A stretch of 56,429 nucleotides of DNA from Gammaproteobacteria bacterium (GTDB taxonomy: Bacteria > Pseudomonadota > Gammaproteobacteria > Chromatiales > Chromatiaceae): contig JASBTJ010000043.1 of assembly GCA_030148485.1 (NCBI GenBank), positions 1-56,429 of the forward strand, given 5' to 3'. The notes beneath the pieces are model-generated. The model ran no database searches, was not told where the DNA came from, and saw only the letters and a program-made list of their open reading frames with translations. The position numbers and the translations under genes are program-made. Of this stretch, positions 34,900-44,806 are shown in pieces. The stretch's first letter is position 1; the number at the start of each line of letters is the position of its first letter.

Positions 34900-35128
34900 T
34901 GCGCGGCCTTGACCGTGCCTACACGGGTAGGCCACCACGCGATGACCGGGGAGTGACACCCATCCCCGCATACCAGCATATGGTCGACCGGAATGCGGGC
35001 GCCCCTCGCGCCTGCCGCAACGCCACTTGTCCCTGACCGAAGGGACGGGGGTGATCAAAGTCTCTGGCAATGACCGGGACAATTTTATGCCAAGGTGTAC
35101 CTTCACTTATCCGGGGCGGGACTGGAAG

Positions 35129-35827
35129 ATGACAAGATTACTGAGTGGTCAGCGTGTCCTCGTCGTGGGTGGCCGCTCGGGGATCGGTCTTGCGGTAGCG
35201 AAACAGGCACACAACCAAGGTGCACGAGTCGTCGTGGCATCAAGAAGTGCAGCCGAACGGCGGCAGGCCCTGGCGGACCTCATCGCTCCGGGTATCGAGG
35301 CGCATTCCCTGGACGTGACTTCGGATACCCAAGTCGAAGCAGCGCTGCGCGCGATCGGTCGCATCGATCACTTGGTCTTTACGGCAAGGCCGGAAATCCA
35401 GTCCAAGCCCTTTCTCGAAATCGATCCGGAGCAGGCTAAAAGCGCATGCGATACCAAGTTCTGGGGGCAATACCGGGTCATCCGTCACGCACTGCGTTTC
35501 CTACGGGAGGATGGCAGTATCGTTTTGACCAGCGGTATCGCGGGAGACAAGGTCTTCCGAAACTCGTCCACCATGGCGATCATCAACGGCGCTACCGAAG
35601 CGTTGTGCAAATCACTTGCTGTGGAACTGGCACCGGTCAGGGTCAACGCAGTCAGCCCCGGTTTCGTCGAGCCTAAAACGCCGTCCATTGTGGAATACGC
35701 AAAACGGTTTCCCTCTGGGCGACTCGCCTCGGAGGACGAGATCGCCAACGCCTATATTCACTTGCTGGAAGCCACATACATGATGGGAGTGACGATGGTT
35801 GTCGATGGTGGCGCGCGACTGATTTGA
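35129..35827 (+). CDS. SDR-family protein without the YxxxK motif
   Basis: Protein of 232 aa with a Rossmann fold: the cofactor loop VVGGRSGIGLAVAK at the N-terminus, LDVTSD, the catalytic-Ser strand IVLTSGIAG, and the C-terminal VSPGFVEPKTP and GVTMVVDGGARLI. At the active site, where Y-x-x-x-K is expected before EALCKSLAVELAP, the sequence is M-A-I-I-N, so both catalytic residues are replaced. It is therefore either a cofactor-binding non-enzyme or uses altered chemistry. ATG 35129 was chosen to start just before the cofactor strand; the open frame extends to 35027. Confidence 0.85.
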   Translation: MTRLLSGQRVLVVGGRSGIGLAVAKQAHNQGARVVVASRSAAERRQALADLIAPGIEAHSLDVTSDTQVEAALRAIGRIDHLVFTARPEIQSKPFLEIDPEQAKSACDTKFWGQYRVIRHALRFLREDGSIVLTSGIAGDKVFRNSSTMAIINGATEALCKSLAVELAPVRVNAVSPGFVEPKTPSIVEYAKRFPSGRLASEDEIANAYIHLLEATYMMGVTMVVDGGARLI

Positions 35828-36305
35828 CAGCCAGCGGCAGGGACGGCGCATAGCGGGTACCTGCTACGCGGCGACCTTGTTCGGTGCGATCACGTTGCGC
35901 CAGATGTATCGACATACGACCGGGTACCGCATCAATCCGGCAGGCCGCATCAGCCAGCTCACCCCCGTGGTTTCGCTGCGCGATCGGCTGGTTCGGTGCA
36001 ATGCGGCTGCGCCTTATTGCACCCTACGATAGCCGGTCATCCGCCGAACCCACTGGCGCGTCCTGCGTCGACGCCGCCGAGCATCGCAGCCACAAGTGGG
36101 GCAAAGCGAGGGGCAAGGCTTCGGGCGGGCTTGTTTTTGGTCACTTTTTTTGGCCACGCCAAGAAACGTAACGTCGGTGCGCGGGACCCCGCGTCTTCAC
36201 GAACCAGTCCGTCGCGTCAGCGAATCGACATTCCGCCCCGGCACCGAGCCAAAACCATGGTCCCTCACCCCCAGCCCCTCTCCCGGGGGGAGAGGGGCGA
36301 ACGCA
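35828..36305. other. Gene-free 478-bp region with repeat-like hairpins
   Basis: No convincing gene on either strand. It holds a T-rich stretch (GGTCACTTTTTTTGGCC) near 36138-36160, of a type common as intergenic repeats in GC-rich proteobacteria, and a hairpin CCCCTCTCCC-(GGG)-GGGAGAGGGG at 36275-36297, also typical of dispersed REP-like elements. The hairpin lies just beyond the stop of the asnO-type gene and may help terminate it. Confidence 0.5.
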
Positions 36306-38090
36306 TCACGCCCCATCCACGTTGCGCTGCAACCACAGCTCCAGCAACGCACAGTGCCAGAGTTTGCTGCCCAAAATCCGCGTGTGATGCATCTCCGGCG
36401 CGCTCAACAACATATCAATGTAGTTGCGTTCGAACAGCCCTCGCTCGCGGGAGGCCTGGCTGTCGAGGATGTCGCGCATGAACTCGAGAAAGGTACCGCG
36501 CACGTACTTGAGCGCCGGCATGGGAAAGTAGCCCTTGGGACGATCGATCACCGTGTCGGGCACGATGCCTCGGGCGATGCGCTTCAATAAATGCTTGCCG
36601 TCGGACTGCAGCTTGATCTCGGGCGGGCAGCGTGCGGCCAGTTCCACCAGCTCGTGATCGAGGAAGGGCACCCGCGCTTCCAGCCCCCAGGCCATGGTCA
36701 TGTTGTCCACCCGCTTGACCGGGTCGTCGACGATCAAGGTCGTGGTGTCGAGCTTGAGCACGGCATCGAGAAAAGTGGACGACTGGTCGTCCGCCAATCG
36801 GTCGGCAATATATTGCCCGGTCCAATCCTCACCGCGATAGGCGGGCTGCACCATGCGCAGGAACTCATCATGGTCGCGGTCGAAATAGTGCTTGCGAAAG
36901 CGCTCCAGTCGGGAGCCTTCGGTCTCGGCCATCATGCGCGGGTACCAGAAGTAGCCCCCGAACACCTCGTCGGCGCCCTGCCCGGACTGCACCACCTTGA
37001 TGTGCTGGGATACCTGCTCGGACAACAGGTAGAAGGCCACCGCATCCTGGCCGAACATGGGCTCGGCCATGGCGTCCACTGCCTCGGGCAGACGCGGCAG
37101 CACCTCGTCGTTACTGGCCATGAACTTGTGGTGAGTGGGCTGGTACATCGCCACCACCGGGTCCGAATACTCGAACTCGTTGCCCTTTTCTTCCGGCTGA
37201 TCCTCGAAGCCCACGGTGAAGGTGTGCAGGCCACCGGCCACACCGGCCTCGGCCAGCAGCGCCACCAGCAGGCTGGAATCCAGACCACCCGACAGCAGCA
37301 CCCCCACTGGCACGTCAGCGACTTCCGACCGTTTGCGCACCGCCTCGCGCAGGCTGGCGTGGATCGCCTCGACCCATTCGTCCTCGCTGCGCGCTATCGG
37401 CTCGCGGGTGGCATCCAGCTCCCAGTATCGCTTCGGCGCCAGCTCACTGTTGCCGTCGATCAGCATGGAATGCCCCGGTTCCAGTTTGCGCACACCAGCC
37501 AGGATGGTGCGCGGCGCCGGGATCACTGCGTGCAGGGTGTACTGAAAGTGCAGCGCCACCGGATCGATGCGCTTGTCGACGTCTCCACCGGCCAGCAGTG
37601 CCTGGGTATTGGAGGCAAAGCGGAAACGGTTACCGTCCAACGACCAGTACAGCGGCTTGATGCCGAAGCGATCACGGGCGACGAACAAGGTCTTTGCCCG
37701 CATATCCCACACCGCGAAGGCGAACATGCCGTGCAGGTGTTTGGGCGCATCCTCGCCCCACTCGCGGTAGGCCTTGAGAATGACCTCGGTGTCGCCGTTG
37801 CTGAAGAAGTGATGGCCCTTTTCCTTCAAACGGTCGCGCAGCTGCGGGTAGTTGTAAATGGTGCCGTTAAACACCACCGCCAACCCCAGCTCCGCATCCA
37901 CCATGGGCTGGTGGGACCTCTCTGACAGGTCGATGATGGACAGCCGGCGATGACCGAAGCCGAGCGCACCGTCGCTGAAGGTGCCGCTGTGATCGGGTCC
38001 ACGCCGCTCCAGTTTCTCACTCATGCGCGTGATGGCACCCATGTCCGCCGGGGCGCCATCAAAGCGAAATTCACCACAAATACCACACAT
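36306..38090 (-). CDS. asnO: N-acetylglutaminylglutamine amidotransferase (AsnO-like)
   Basis: Class II glutamine amidotransferase / asparagine-synthetase-like protein of 594 aa. The N-terminus MCGICGEFRF keeps the glutaminase Cys2; the ATP-loop SGGLDSS and the motif VVQSGQGADEVFGGYFWYPRM are intact, and the end reads LWHCALLELWLQRN. Length and motifs match the family that makes N-acetylglutaminylglutamine amide, a compatible solute, in Pseudomonas and Sinorhizobium. The partner synthetase gene (ngg), usually adjacent, is absent here. ATG 38090. Contrast with the lasso cyclase at 3877, which has lost Cys2. Confidence 0.87.
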   Translation of the reverse strand: MCGICGEFRFDGAPADMGAITRMSEKLERRGPDHSGTFSDGALGFGHRRLSIIDLSERSHQPMVDAELGLAVVFNGTIYNYPQLRDRLKEKGHHFFSNGDTEVILKAYREWGEDAPKHLHGMFAFAVWDMRAKTLFVARDRFGIKPLYWSLDGNRFRFASNTQALLAGGDVDKRIDPVALHFQYTLHAVIPAPRTILAGVRKLEPGHSMLIDGNSELAPKRYWELDATREPIARSEDEWVEAIHASLREAVRKRSEVADVPVGVLLSGGLDSSLLVALLAEAGVAGGLHTFTVGFEDQPEEKGNEFEYSDPVVAMYQPTHHKFMASNDEVLPRLPEAVDAMAEPMFGQDAVAFYLLSEQVSQHIKVVQSGQGADEVFGGYFWYPRMMAETEGSRLERFRKHYFDRDHDEFLRMVQPAYRGEDWTGQYIADRLADDQSSTFLDAVLKLDTTTLIVDDPVKRVDNMTMAWGLEARVPFLDHELVELAARCPPEIKLQSDGKHLLKRIARGIVPDTVIDRPKGYFPMPALKYVRGTFLEFMRDILDSQASRERGLFERNYIDMLLSAPEMHHTRILGSKLWHCALLELWLQRNVDGA

Positions 38091-38314
38091 AGCTTGTTCG
38101 TCAGACTCCAGAGGAAGGCACCGGCGGGACGCCGAAAACCCAAAGGCCCGCGGAGATCGCGGCGGGGGTTTAGGTTAACACTCTGCCGCGTATTGGAAAC
38201 CGTCGAACAGCCTGACCCACCACGATCTGCGCACCGGGTGGATCCGCACTGGACCGTGTCGCACGCCGGTCTTGGGCGCTGCAGCTTGGCGGGCTTGTCG
38301 CCAGTCCGCCGTCG
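38091..38314. other. Intergenic region, no gene seen
   Basis: 224 bp between two minus-strand genes. No gene, terminator or clear promoter was found. Confidence 0.4.
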
Positions 38315-39862
38315 TTACTCCACGCTCCCCGGATCACCCCAGCCGCCACCACCCGGGGTCTCTATGCGCAGGACGTCACCGGCCTGGACCGAAAATTCGC
38401 ACTTCGGCGGCAAGGGGCGGCCGTTGAGCAGATTGACGCCGGATGCGCCCGCTTGTCCGCCGGCCAGCCCCCAGGGGGCGTGGCGACGGCGCTCGGTGAG
38501 CAGCGACACCTGCGCCGGTTTGAGGAACCGGTACTCGCGTACCAGACCGTCACCGCCGGCCCGGTGACCGGCGCCGCCGGATCCGCGCCGCAGGCCATAG
38601 CGCAACACCTGCAACGGGAAACGGCCTTCCAGGACCTCCACCGGGGTGTTCAGAGTATTCGTCATATGGGTCTGTTTGCCGGAAAGTCCGCCACCGGATG
38701 GGCCGGCCCCCATGCCACCGCCGATGGTTTCGTAGTAGTCCCAACGATTGCCTTGCTGATCGGCGCCCATCGCCAGATTGTTCATGCTGCCATGGCTGGC
38801 GGCCGGGACGGACTCGGGCTGAGCCTGAGCGAGCGCTCCCATCATCACGTCCACCACGCGGGTACTGGTCTCGACGTTTCCGGCCGCCACGGCCGCCGGC
38901 GGCGTGGCGTTCAACAAGGATCCGACCGGTGCGGTCAAGGTGATCGGGCGAAAGGCGCCGGCACACGCCGGCGTGTGGGCCGGCATCAGACACCGGCAGA
39001 CGTAGTAGACGGCGGCCGCGACGACGGACAAGGGACAGTTCACGTTGCCGGCCACCTGCGCCGCGGTACCGGTGAAATCCGCGTGGATGCGACCCGCGCG
39101 CGCCGCCAGACGAACCTGTATGGCAATGTCCGTATGCCCCTGCCCGTCGTCGTCCAGCAGATCGGTGAAGGCGTAGTCGCCATCGGGCAGGCGTGACAAC
39201 GCATCCACGGCCAGACGCTCGGCATAGCCGTTCAGCTCGATCAACCCGGCGCGGAATGCCGGCCGCCCCAGTGACGCCACCAGCTCCGCCAGCGCCCGTT
39301 CTCCGGCCCGATTGGCACTCAGTTGTGCGCTGAAATCGCCTTGGGACTCGACCCGATTGCGGGTCGCGCCGAGGATGGCCTCGAACACCGGCCGGTCGAT
39401 CGAACCACCGACCATCAGTCGGGTCGGCGGAATGATCAGCCCTTCGTCCGCCAAGCGGGTGGACACCGGCATGGAACCGGGCGACTCGGCACCGATGTCC
39501 GCGTGGTGCGCGCGATTGGCGACAAAACCGCATAACGCCCCCGCCACGAACACCGGCGCGATCAGGGTCACGTCCGGCAGGTGGGTACCGCCAAGATAAG
39601 GATCGTTGACCACCAGTTGATCGCCGGGCTGCCAGCTGACGCCGCCGACCAGATCACCCATGGCAAAGGCCATGCTGCCCAGGTGAACCGGGATGTGGGC
39701 CGCTTGGGCGCAAAGCTCCCCTTCGGCATCGAACACGGCACAGGAATAATCCAGACGATCACGGATATTGGGGGAGAAGGCCGCGTTGCGCAGCACCGCA
39801 CCCATCTCGTCACAGACGGCGCCAAGGCGACTGGCGAAAATATTCAGTTCAATCCCGTTCAT
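38315..39862 (-). CDS. Hydantoinase B / oxoprolinase-type subunit
   Basis: Protein of 515 aa: MNGIELNIFASRLGAVCDEMGAVLRNAAFSPNIRDRLDYSCAVFDAEGELCAQAAHIPVHLGSM is the standard HyuB opening; DPYLGGTHLPDVTLIAPVF and YETIGGGMGAGPSGGG follow, and the end is VLRIETPGGGGWGD. HyuB works with HyuA in ATP-dependent opening of hydantoins, 5-oxoproline or related lactams (acetone carboxylase and acetophenone carboxylase are relatives). No HyuA gene is adjacent. ATG 39862. Substrate unknown. Confidence 0.9.
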   Translation of the reverse strand: MNGIELNIFASRLGAVCDEMGAVLRNAAFSPNIRDRLDYSCAVFDAEGELCAQAAHIPVHLGSMAFAMGDLVGGVSWQPGDQLVVNDPYLGGTHLPDVTLIAPVFVAGALCGFVANRAHHADIGAESPGSMPVSTRLADEGLIIPPTRLMVGGSIDRPVFEAILGATRNRVESQGDFSAQLSANRAGERALAELVASLGRPAFRAGLIELNGYAERLAVDALSRLPDGDYAFTDLLDDDGQGHTDIAIQVRLAARAGRIHADFTGTAAQVAGNVNCPLSVVAAAVYYVCRCLMPAHTPACAGAFRPITLTAPVGSLLNATPPAAVAAGNVETSTRVVDVMMGALAQAQPESVPAASHGSMNNLAMGADQQGNRWDYYETIGGGMGAGPSGGGLSGKQTHMTNTLNTPVEVLEGRFPLQVLRYGLRRGSGGAGHRAGGDGLVREYRFLKPAQVSLLTERRRHAPWGLAGGQAGASGVNLLNGRPLPPKCEFSVQAGDVLRIETPGGGGWGDPGSVE

Positions 39863-39986
39863 GGCCGGTTGTCACGAAATGCTATTGACCCACTGCGATG
39901 ATGCGCGAGCGAACCCGGCCTGACCAGCGCGGCCGGCAAAATTGCGCTCACCCCACACGACCATTAGAATCCCGGCATTCCTTATG

Positions 39987-40005
39987 ACCCAGCTCGGAGC
40001 TGGGT
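39987..40005. promoter_or_regulatory. Dyad ACCCAGCTC-G-GAGCTGGGT upstream of sodB
   Basis: Perfect 9-bp arms with a single central base, ending 31 bp before the sodB start. It lies where an operator or the 5' leader of the mRNA would be. The factor is unknown. Confidence 0.5.
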
Positions 40006-40036
40006 TATTAAGCCGAACCTGCAAGGAGAAACAACC

Positions 40037-40615
40037 ATGAAGCACGAACTCCCCGCCCTGCCATACGCCGACAACGCCCTTGAGCCGGTGATCTCCGCCG
40101 AGACCATCAGCTACCACTACGGCAAGCACCACCAGACCTATGTCACCAACCTGAACAACCTGATCGAAGGCGGCGAGTTCGCCGACATGTCCCTGGAGGA
40201 CATCGTCAAGAAGTCCAGCGGCGGCATTTTCAACAACGCCGCCCAGGTCTGGAACCACACCTTCTACTGGAACGGCCTGAGCCCCAACGGCGGCGGCGAG
40301 CCCAGCGGCGCCCTGGCTGACGCCATCAACAAAACCTTCGGCTCCTTCGACGCCTTCAAGGAAGCCTTCTCCAAGTCCGCCGCCACCAACTTCGGCTCCG
40401 GCTGGACCTGGCTGGTCAAGAACGGCGACGCGCTCGAGATCGTCAACACCAGCAACGCCGCCAACCCCATGACCGACGGCAAGACCCCGCTGCTGACCGT
40501 GGACGTGTGGGAACACGCCTATTACGTGGATTACCGCAACGCGCGCCCGAAGTATCTGGAGGAGATCTGGAAGATCATCAACTGGGACTTCGTCGCCAAG
40601 AATTTCGCCGGCTGA
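40037..40615 (+). CDS. sodB: Iron superoxide dismutase
   Basis: Protein of 192 aa (E. coli SodB 193) that begins [40 protein letters not shown], with the first metal His in [10 protein letters not shown], the second in QVWNHTFYW, and Asp/His in [12 protein letters not shown]. The residues FGSGWTWLV and the Gln-less AAQVWNH context favour the Fe-type enzyme. It removes superoxide in the cytoplasm. The ribosome-binding site AAGGAG precedes ATG 40037. Terminator at 40663. Confidence 0.96.
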   Translation: MKHELPALPYADNALEPVISAETISYHYGKHHQTYVTNLNNLIEGGEFADMSLEDIVKKSSGGIFNNAAQVWNHTFYWNGLSPNGGGEPSGALADAINKTFGSFDAFKEAFSKSAATNFGSGWTWLVKNGDALEIVNTSNAANPMTDGKTPLLTVDVWEHAYYVDYRNARPKYLEEIWKIINWDFVAKNFAG

Positions 40616-40662
40616 GCAGCCCTCGCGAATCCGGTCCGGCCAGTGCCCGAACCGCTTGGAAA

Positions 40663-40687
40663 CCCGGCCCCACGGCCGGGTTTTTTA
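40663..40687 (+). terminator. Intrinsic terminator after sodB
   Basis: CCCGGCC-(CCA)-CGGCCGGG stem region followed by TTTTTT. It closes the sodB transcript 48 bp after the stop codon. Confidence 0.85.
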
Positions 40688-40766
40688 ACGCCTGATGTCT
40701 TGCACTTGCGGGGCTTTCCCGCTAGCGTTCCGCCCTTGCCGTCGAAAAAAGGGCGGCAAACGGTGG

Positions 40767-40805
40767 AGGCGGTCCCCGTAACACAGGGACTGCCTTTCTG
40801 TTTTT
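40767..40805 (+). terminator. Terminator-like hairpin before argD
   Basis: AGGCGGTCCC and GGGACTGCCT form a ten-base stem (one G-U pair), nine-base loop, then TTCTGTTTTT. It lies 31 bp before the argD start, so it may attenuate the gene, unless the argD promoter lies between. Confidence 0.55.
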
Positions 40806-40835
40806 GGACTCCTGACACGGGAAGGCTTGCGCAGC

Positions 40836-42014
40836 ATGAGCGACGCGCTGATGGGTACTTACAAACGGCTGCCGGTGAGCTTCGTCAAAGGCGAAGGCGC
40901 CTGGCTGTGGGACGATCAAGGCAAGCGCTACCTTGACGCCCTATCCGGGATCGCGGTGTGCAACCTGGGGCATGCCCACCCGGCGGTAACCGCCGCCTTG
41001 TGCGAGCAGGCCGGTGCCCTGGTACATACCTCCAACCTGTACGGCATCCCGAAACAGGCCGAGTTGGGCGCCGCCCTGGCCTCACTGGCCGGTATGGAGA
41101 AGGTCTTCTTTGCCAACTCAGGCGCCGAAGCCAACGAGGCCGCAATCAAACTTGCCCGGCTGTACGGGCACAACAAGGGTATCGACACCCCCTTGGTCGT
41201 GGTGGCCGAATCCAGCTTCCACGGTCGTACCCTGGCCACCTTGACCGCCACCGGCAATCGCAAGGTTCAAGCCGGTTTCGAGCCACTGGTACCCGGGTTC
41301 GTTCGGGTGCCCTACGGGGACGCCCAAGCCATTGCCAATCTGGCCGAGCGCAACCCCAATATCGTCGCGGTGCTGCTCGAGCCCGTGCAGGGCGAAGGCG
41401 GCGTGAATATCCCACCCGTCGACTACCTGACACAGGTGCGGGACATCTGCGACCGGCACGGCTGGTTGATGATGCTGGACGAGATCCAGACCGGCATGGG
41501 CCGTACCGGCAAGGCCTTCGCCCACCAGCACGCCGCCATCAAGCCCGACGTCATGACCCTGGCCAAGGCCCTGGGCAATGGCGTCCCCATCGGCGCCTGC
41601 CTGGCGACCGGCGCTGCTGCCGAGGTGTTTGGCCCCGGCAACCACGGCTCGACCTTTGGCGGCAATCCACTGGCCTGCGCCGCCGGCTTGGCGGTGTGCC
41701 GGACCCTGGCGGCCGACCGGCTGATCGACCGTGCCGCCGCCCTGGGGACAGAGATCCTCAACGGCCTGCACGCTGCCCTCGATGGCGTGCCGGGGGTTGT
41801 GCACATCCGCGGCCAGGGGCTGATGATCGGCGTCGAACTCGATCGTCCCTGCGCAGCGCTGGTCGGCCAAGCCCTGGAACAGGGGCTGCTGATCAATGTC
41901 ACCGCGGAGCGCGTCATCCGTCTGTTACCGCCGCTGGTAATGGACACCGAACAGACCAACCAACTGATCAACGGGGTGGCGACCCTGGTGAGGGATCTGC
42001 TCGCCAGCAACTGA
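40836..42014 (+). CDS. argD: Acetylornithine aminotransferase
   Basis: PLP enzyme of 392 aa, class III aminotransferase. The PLP lysine lies in [32 protein letters not shown] and [13 protein letters not shown] are the substrate and cofactor loops. It transaminates N-acetylglutamate semialdehyde in arginine synthesis. ATG 40836 is three codons inside a TTG frame. It is followed 22 bp later by argF on the same strand: an argDF unit. Confidence 0.95.
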   Translation: MSDALMGTYKRLPVSFVKGEGAWLWDDQGKRYLDALSGIAVCNLGHAHPAVTAALCEQAGALVHTSNLYGIPKQAELGAALASLAGMEKVFFANSGAEANEAAIKLARLYGHNKGIDTPLVVVAESSFHGRTLATLTATGNRKVQAGFEPLVPGFVRVPYGDAQAIANLAERNPNIVAVLLEPVQGEGGVNIPPVDYLTQVRDICDRHGWLMMLDEIQTGMGRTGKAFAHQHAAIKPDVMTLAKALGNGVPIGACLATGAAAEVFGPGNHGSTFGGNPLACAAGLAVCRTLAADRLIDRAAALGTEILNGLHAALDGVPGVVHIRGQGLMIGVELDRPCAALVGQALEQGLLINVTAERVIRLLPPLVMDTEQTNQLINGVATLVRDLLASN

Positions 42015-42036
42015 CCCCTGGGACCTTTGCAAGATC

Positions 42037-42978
42037 ATGGCAGACAACTTTTTCCCCGAGCACGGGCCACGACACTTTCTGACGCTGATGGACCTCAGCC
42101 CTGCGGAGTTGCGCGGGGTGATCGCACGTGCCACAGAACTGAAGCGGTCATGGCGTGCCGGTGAGGTCATTAAGCCGCTGAAAAACCGCGTCCTCGGCAT
42201 GATCTTCGAAAAGTCCTCCACCCGTACCCGGGTGTCCTTCGAAGCGGGCATGACCCAGTTGGGCGGCGCGGCGCTGTTCCTATCGCCCCGCGACACACAA
42301 CTCGGCCGTGGCGAGCCCATCGAAGACACCGCCAGGGTGCTGTCGCGCATGGTGGATTGCGTGATGATCCGCACCTTCGAACACGACAAGGTCGAACGCT
42401 TCGCCGCCCATTCGCGGGTCCCGGTGATCAACGGCCTGACCGACCTGGTGCATCCCTGCCAATTGCTGGCGGACATGCAGACCTATTTCGAGCACCGCGG
42501 CGACATCGCCGGCAAGACAGTCACCTGGGTCGGCGACGGCAACAACATGTGCCATTCGTACATCAACGCCGCGCGGCAATTCGATTTCCGCTTGAACATC
42601 GCCTGTCCCGACGGATATGACCCCGAGCCCGAGCTGCTGGCCGAGGCCGGAAACCGCTGTCAGGTGTTCCGCGACCCCCTTGCCGCGGCCGACGGCAGCG
42701 ACCTGGTGGTGACCGACGTCTGGGCCTCGATGGGACAGGAGGAGGAACAGGCGCAACGCCGCCAGGCCTTCGCCGACTTCATCGTCACCCAGGAGTTGAT
42801 GGCCCGCGCCCACCATGACGCCTTGTTCTTCCACTGCCTGCCCGCACACCGCGGCGAGGAAGTGGCCGCCGAGGTGATCGACCGCCCGGACAGCGTGGTT
42901 TGGGACGAAGCGGAGAACCGCCTGCACGCGCAAAAGGCGCTGCTGGAGTTCCTGCTGGTCACCAGCAAGGCAGCCTAG
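42037..42978 (+). CDS. argF: Ornithine carbamoyltransferase
   Basis: Protein of 313 aa with the carbamoyl-phosphate loop [37 protein letters not shown] and [16 protein letters not shown]. It makes citrulline from ornithine. ATG 42037. In an operon with argD; argA and the broken argE lie 9-11 kb away. Confidence 0.97.
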   Translation: MADNFFPEHGPRHFLTLMDLSPAELRGVIARATELKRSWRAGEVIKPLKNRVLGMIFEKSSTRTRVSFEAGMTQLGGAALFLSPRDTQLGRGEPIEDTARVLSRMVDCVMIRTFEHDKVERFAAHSRVPVINGLTDLVHPCQLLADMQTYFEHRGDIAGKTVTWVGDGNNMCHSYINAARQFDFRLNIACPDGYDPEPELLAEAGNRCQVFRDPLAAADGSDLVVTDVWASMGQEEEQAQRRQAFADFIVTQELMARAHHDALFFHCLPAHRGEEVAAEVIDRPDSVVWDEAENRLHAQKALLEFLLVTSKAA

Positions 42979-43042
42979 CTCCTCCCGGCACCGAACCCTT
43001 TGCCGTACACTCTGTACGCCGCCGCCATCACCCGAACCCTGC

Positions 43043-44086
43043 ATGCTGCTTACGGTCGACAACATCACTTGCCAGTACGGCGACCAACCCGTGGTCGCGG
43101 GCATGGGTTTCCAGGTGCAACGCGGCGAGATCGTCAGCCTGCTGGGGCCTTCCGGCTGCGGCAAGACCACCGCGCTGCGGGCCATCGCCGGGTTCGAGCC
43201 GCTCAGCGCCGGGCATATCGAGCTGGACGGACACGTCGTTTCCGAGCCCGGCCACAGCCTCGCCCCAGAGGCGCGCCACATCGGCATGGTGTTCCAGGAC
43301 TACGCCCTGTTTCCGCATCTGACGGTCGCCGAAAATATCGCCTTCGGCCTGCGCGGAGTGTCCCCTGCCGACCGCCGGGAGACCCTGCATCACATGCTCG
43401 ATGCCACCGGTCTGCACGGGCTGGGGGCGCGTTACCCACATGAATTGTCCGGCGGCCAGGCCCAACGGGTTGCGTTGGCGCGGGCGCTGGCACCCAAGCC
43501 GCTCTTGCTGTTGATGGACGAACCGTTCTCCAACCTCGACGTGGAATTGCGCGAACGCCTCAGTCTGGAGGTTCGAGACATCCTCAAGGCGGAGGGCATC
43601 ACCGGCATCCTGGTGACCCATGACCAACATGAGGCGTTTGCGGTTTCCGACAAGATCGGGGTCATGCAGGGCGGAAAAATCCTGCAATGGGACACGCCCT
43701 ACAACCTGTATCACGAACCGTCCCACCGATTCGTGGCAGACTTTGTCGGCCAGGGTGAATTCCTGCTCGGTGAAGTCATCGGTGCCGACAGTTTCCAGAC
43801 CGAACTCGGGGTATTGAAAACCGACAAGGCCTGCGTCGACGCCATCGGGCGCAAGGTGGACGTGTTGTTCCGCCCCGACGACATCATTCCCGACGAATCG
43901 GGCGACATCCTGGCCAAGGTGGTGGAAAAGGCCTTCAAGGGTGCGGAGATTCTTTATACCCTGCAATTGTCCAGCGGCAGCAAGCTGCTGTCGCTTTTCC
44001 CCAGCCACCGCAACCATGCGCTGGGCGAGCAGGTCCGGGTGCGTATCGACGCGCAACACCTGATCTGTTTCCCCCACCAGGACTGA
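43043..44086 (+). CDS. FbpC-type ABC transporter ATPase (orphan)
   Basis: ATPase of 347 aa: Walker A GPSGCGKTT, Q-loop FQDYALFPHLTVAENIAFGL, signature LSGGQAQR, Walker B LLLMDEPFSNLD, H-loop VTHDQHEAF, then a C-terminal TOBE-like domain (about 245-347). This layout belongs to Fe(III), spermidine/putrescine or sulfate-type importers. No permease or binding protein is adjacent, so the substrate is open. Start as given (MLLTVDNITCQYG); 64 bp after argF. Confidence 0.88.
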   Translation: MLLTVDNITCQYGDQPVVAGMGFQVQRGEIVSLLGPSGCGKTTALRAIAGFEPLSAGHIELDGHVVSEPGHSLAPEARHIGMVFQDYALFPHLTVAENIAFGLRGVSPADRRETLHHMLDATGLHGLGARYPHELSGGQAQRVALARALAPKPLLLLMDEPFSNLDVELRERLSLEVRDILKAEGITGILVTHDQHEAFAVSDKIGVMQGGKILQWDTPYNLYHEPSHRFVADFVGQGEFLLGEVIGADSFQTELGVLKTDKACVDAIGRKVDVLFRPDDIIPDESGDILAKVVEKAFKGAEILYTLQLSSGSKLLSLFPSHRNHALGEQVRVRIDAQHLICFPHQD

Positions 44087-44122
44087 CACGTCGACACGGA
44101 CAGCACCGGATTCGAGCAAACG

Positions 44123-44794
44123 ATGAAGCTTCTCAAGACCCTGATTATCACCCTCGCGCTCGGACTGACGCTGGCGGCCCAAGCGGAAACCCGCTACGTG
44201 ACCGACGAACTCAAGATCACCCTGCGCTCGGGCGAGTCCAACAACCATCGCATTATCCGCATGCTGCCCAGCGGCATGCCGGTACAGGTGTTGTCCAGCA
44301 ACGCTGAGAGCGGCTACAGCCGCGTCAGGGCCGGCAACACCGAGGGCTATGTGCTGACCCGCCAGCTGCTCCGCGAGCCCGCCGCACGGGACCGACTCGA
44401 AGCACTGCAGAAACGGGTCGAGGCGTTGACCGCCGCGCCTGACAAGCTACGCGACCAGCTGACCGAGTTGACTGTCAAGTACGACAAGCTCAGCGCAGAC
44501 CACGCCAAGCTGGCGCAGGCCAAACAGGCCATTGAGCAGGAATACGCCACCTTGCAACGCACCGCCAGCAGTGCGGTGCAGATCGCCGATGAACGCAATG
44601 CCCTGCGTAAGCAGGTAGCCGACCTGTCCAGGGAAACCGCCGACCTGAAACTGCGCACCAACGAACTAGAGAACGCCAATCTGCAGGAATGGTTTCTGGC
44701 CGGTAGCGGCGTGATCATCGCCGGCATCCTGATCGGGCTGCTGTTGCCGAACCTGAAACTACGCCGGCGCCGCGGCAGCTGGGACTCGCTCTGA
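44123..44794 (+). CDS. SH3-domain, coiled-coil membrane protein (TIGR04211 / YgiM-like)
   Basis: Protein of 223 aa: signal peptide (LIITLALGLTLAAQA), a bacterial SH3 domain (TRYVTDELKITLRSGESNNHRIIRMLPSGMPVQVLSSNAESGYSRVRAGNTEGYVLTRQL), a coiled coil (about 90-180) and a C-terminal helix (WFLAGSGVIIAGILIGLLLPNL) with a basic end. The order matches the SH3-domain family of gammaproteobacteria related to E. coli YgiM. Periplasmic domain anchored at the C-terminus; function unknown. Confidence 0.88.
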   Translation: MKLLKTLIITLALGLTLAAQAETRYVTDELKITLRSGESNNHRIIRMLPSGMPVQVLSSNAESGYSRVRAGNTEGYVLTRQLLREPAARDRLEALQKRVEALTAAPDKLRDQLTELTVKYDKLSADHAKLAQAKQAIEQEYATLQRTASSAVQIADERNALRKQVADLSRETADLKLRTNELENANLQEWFLAGSGVIIAGILIGLLLPNLKLRRRRGSWDSL

Positions 44795-44806
44795 ACCGAT
44801 TCGCGT

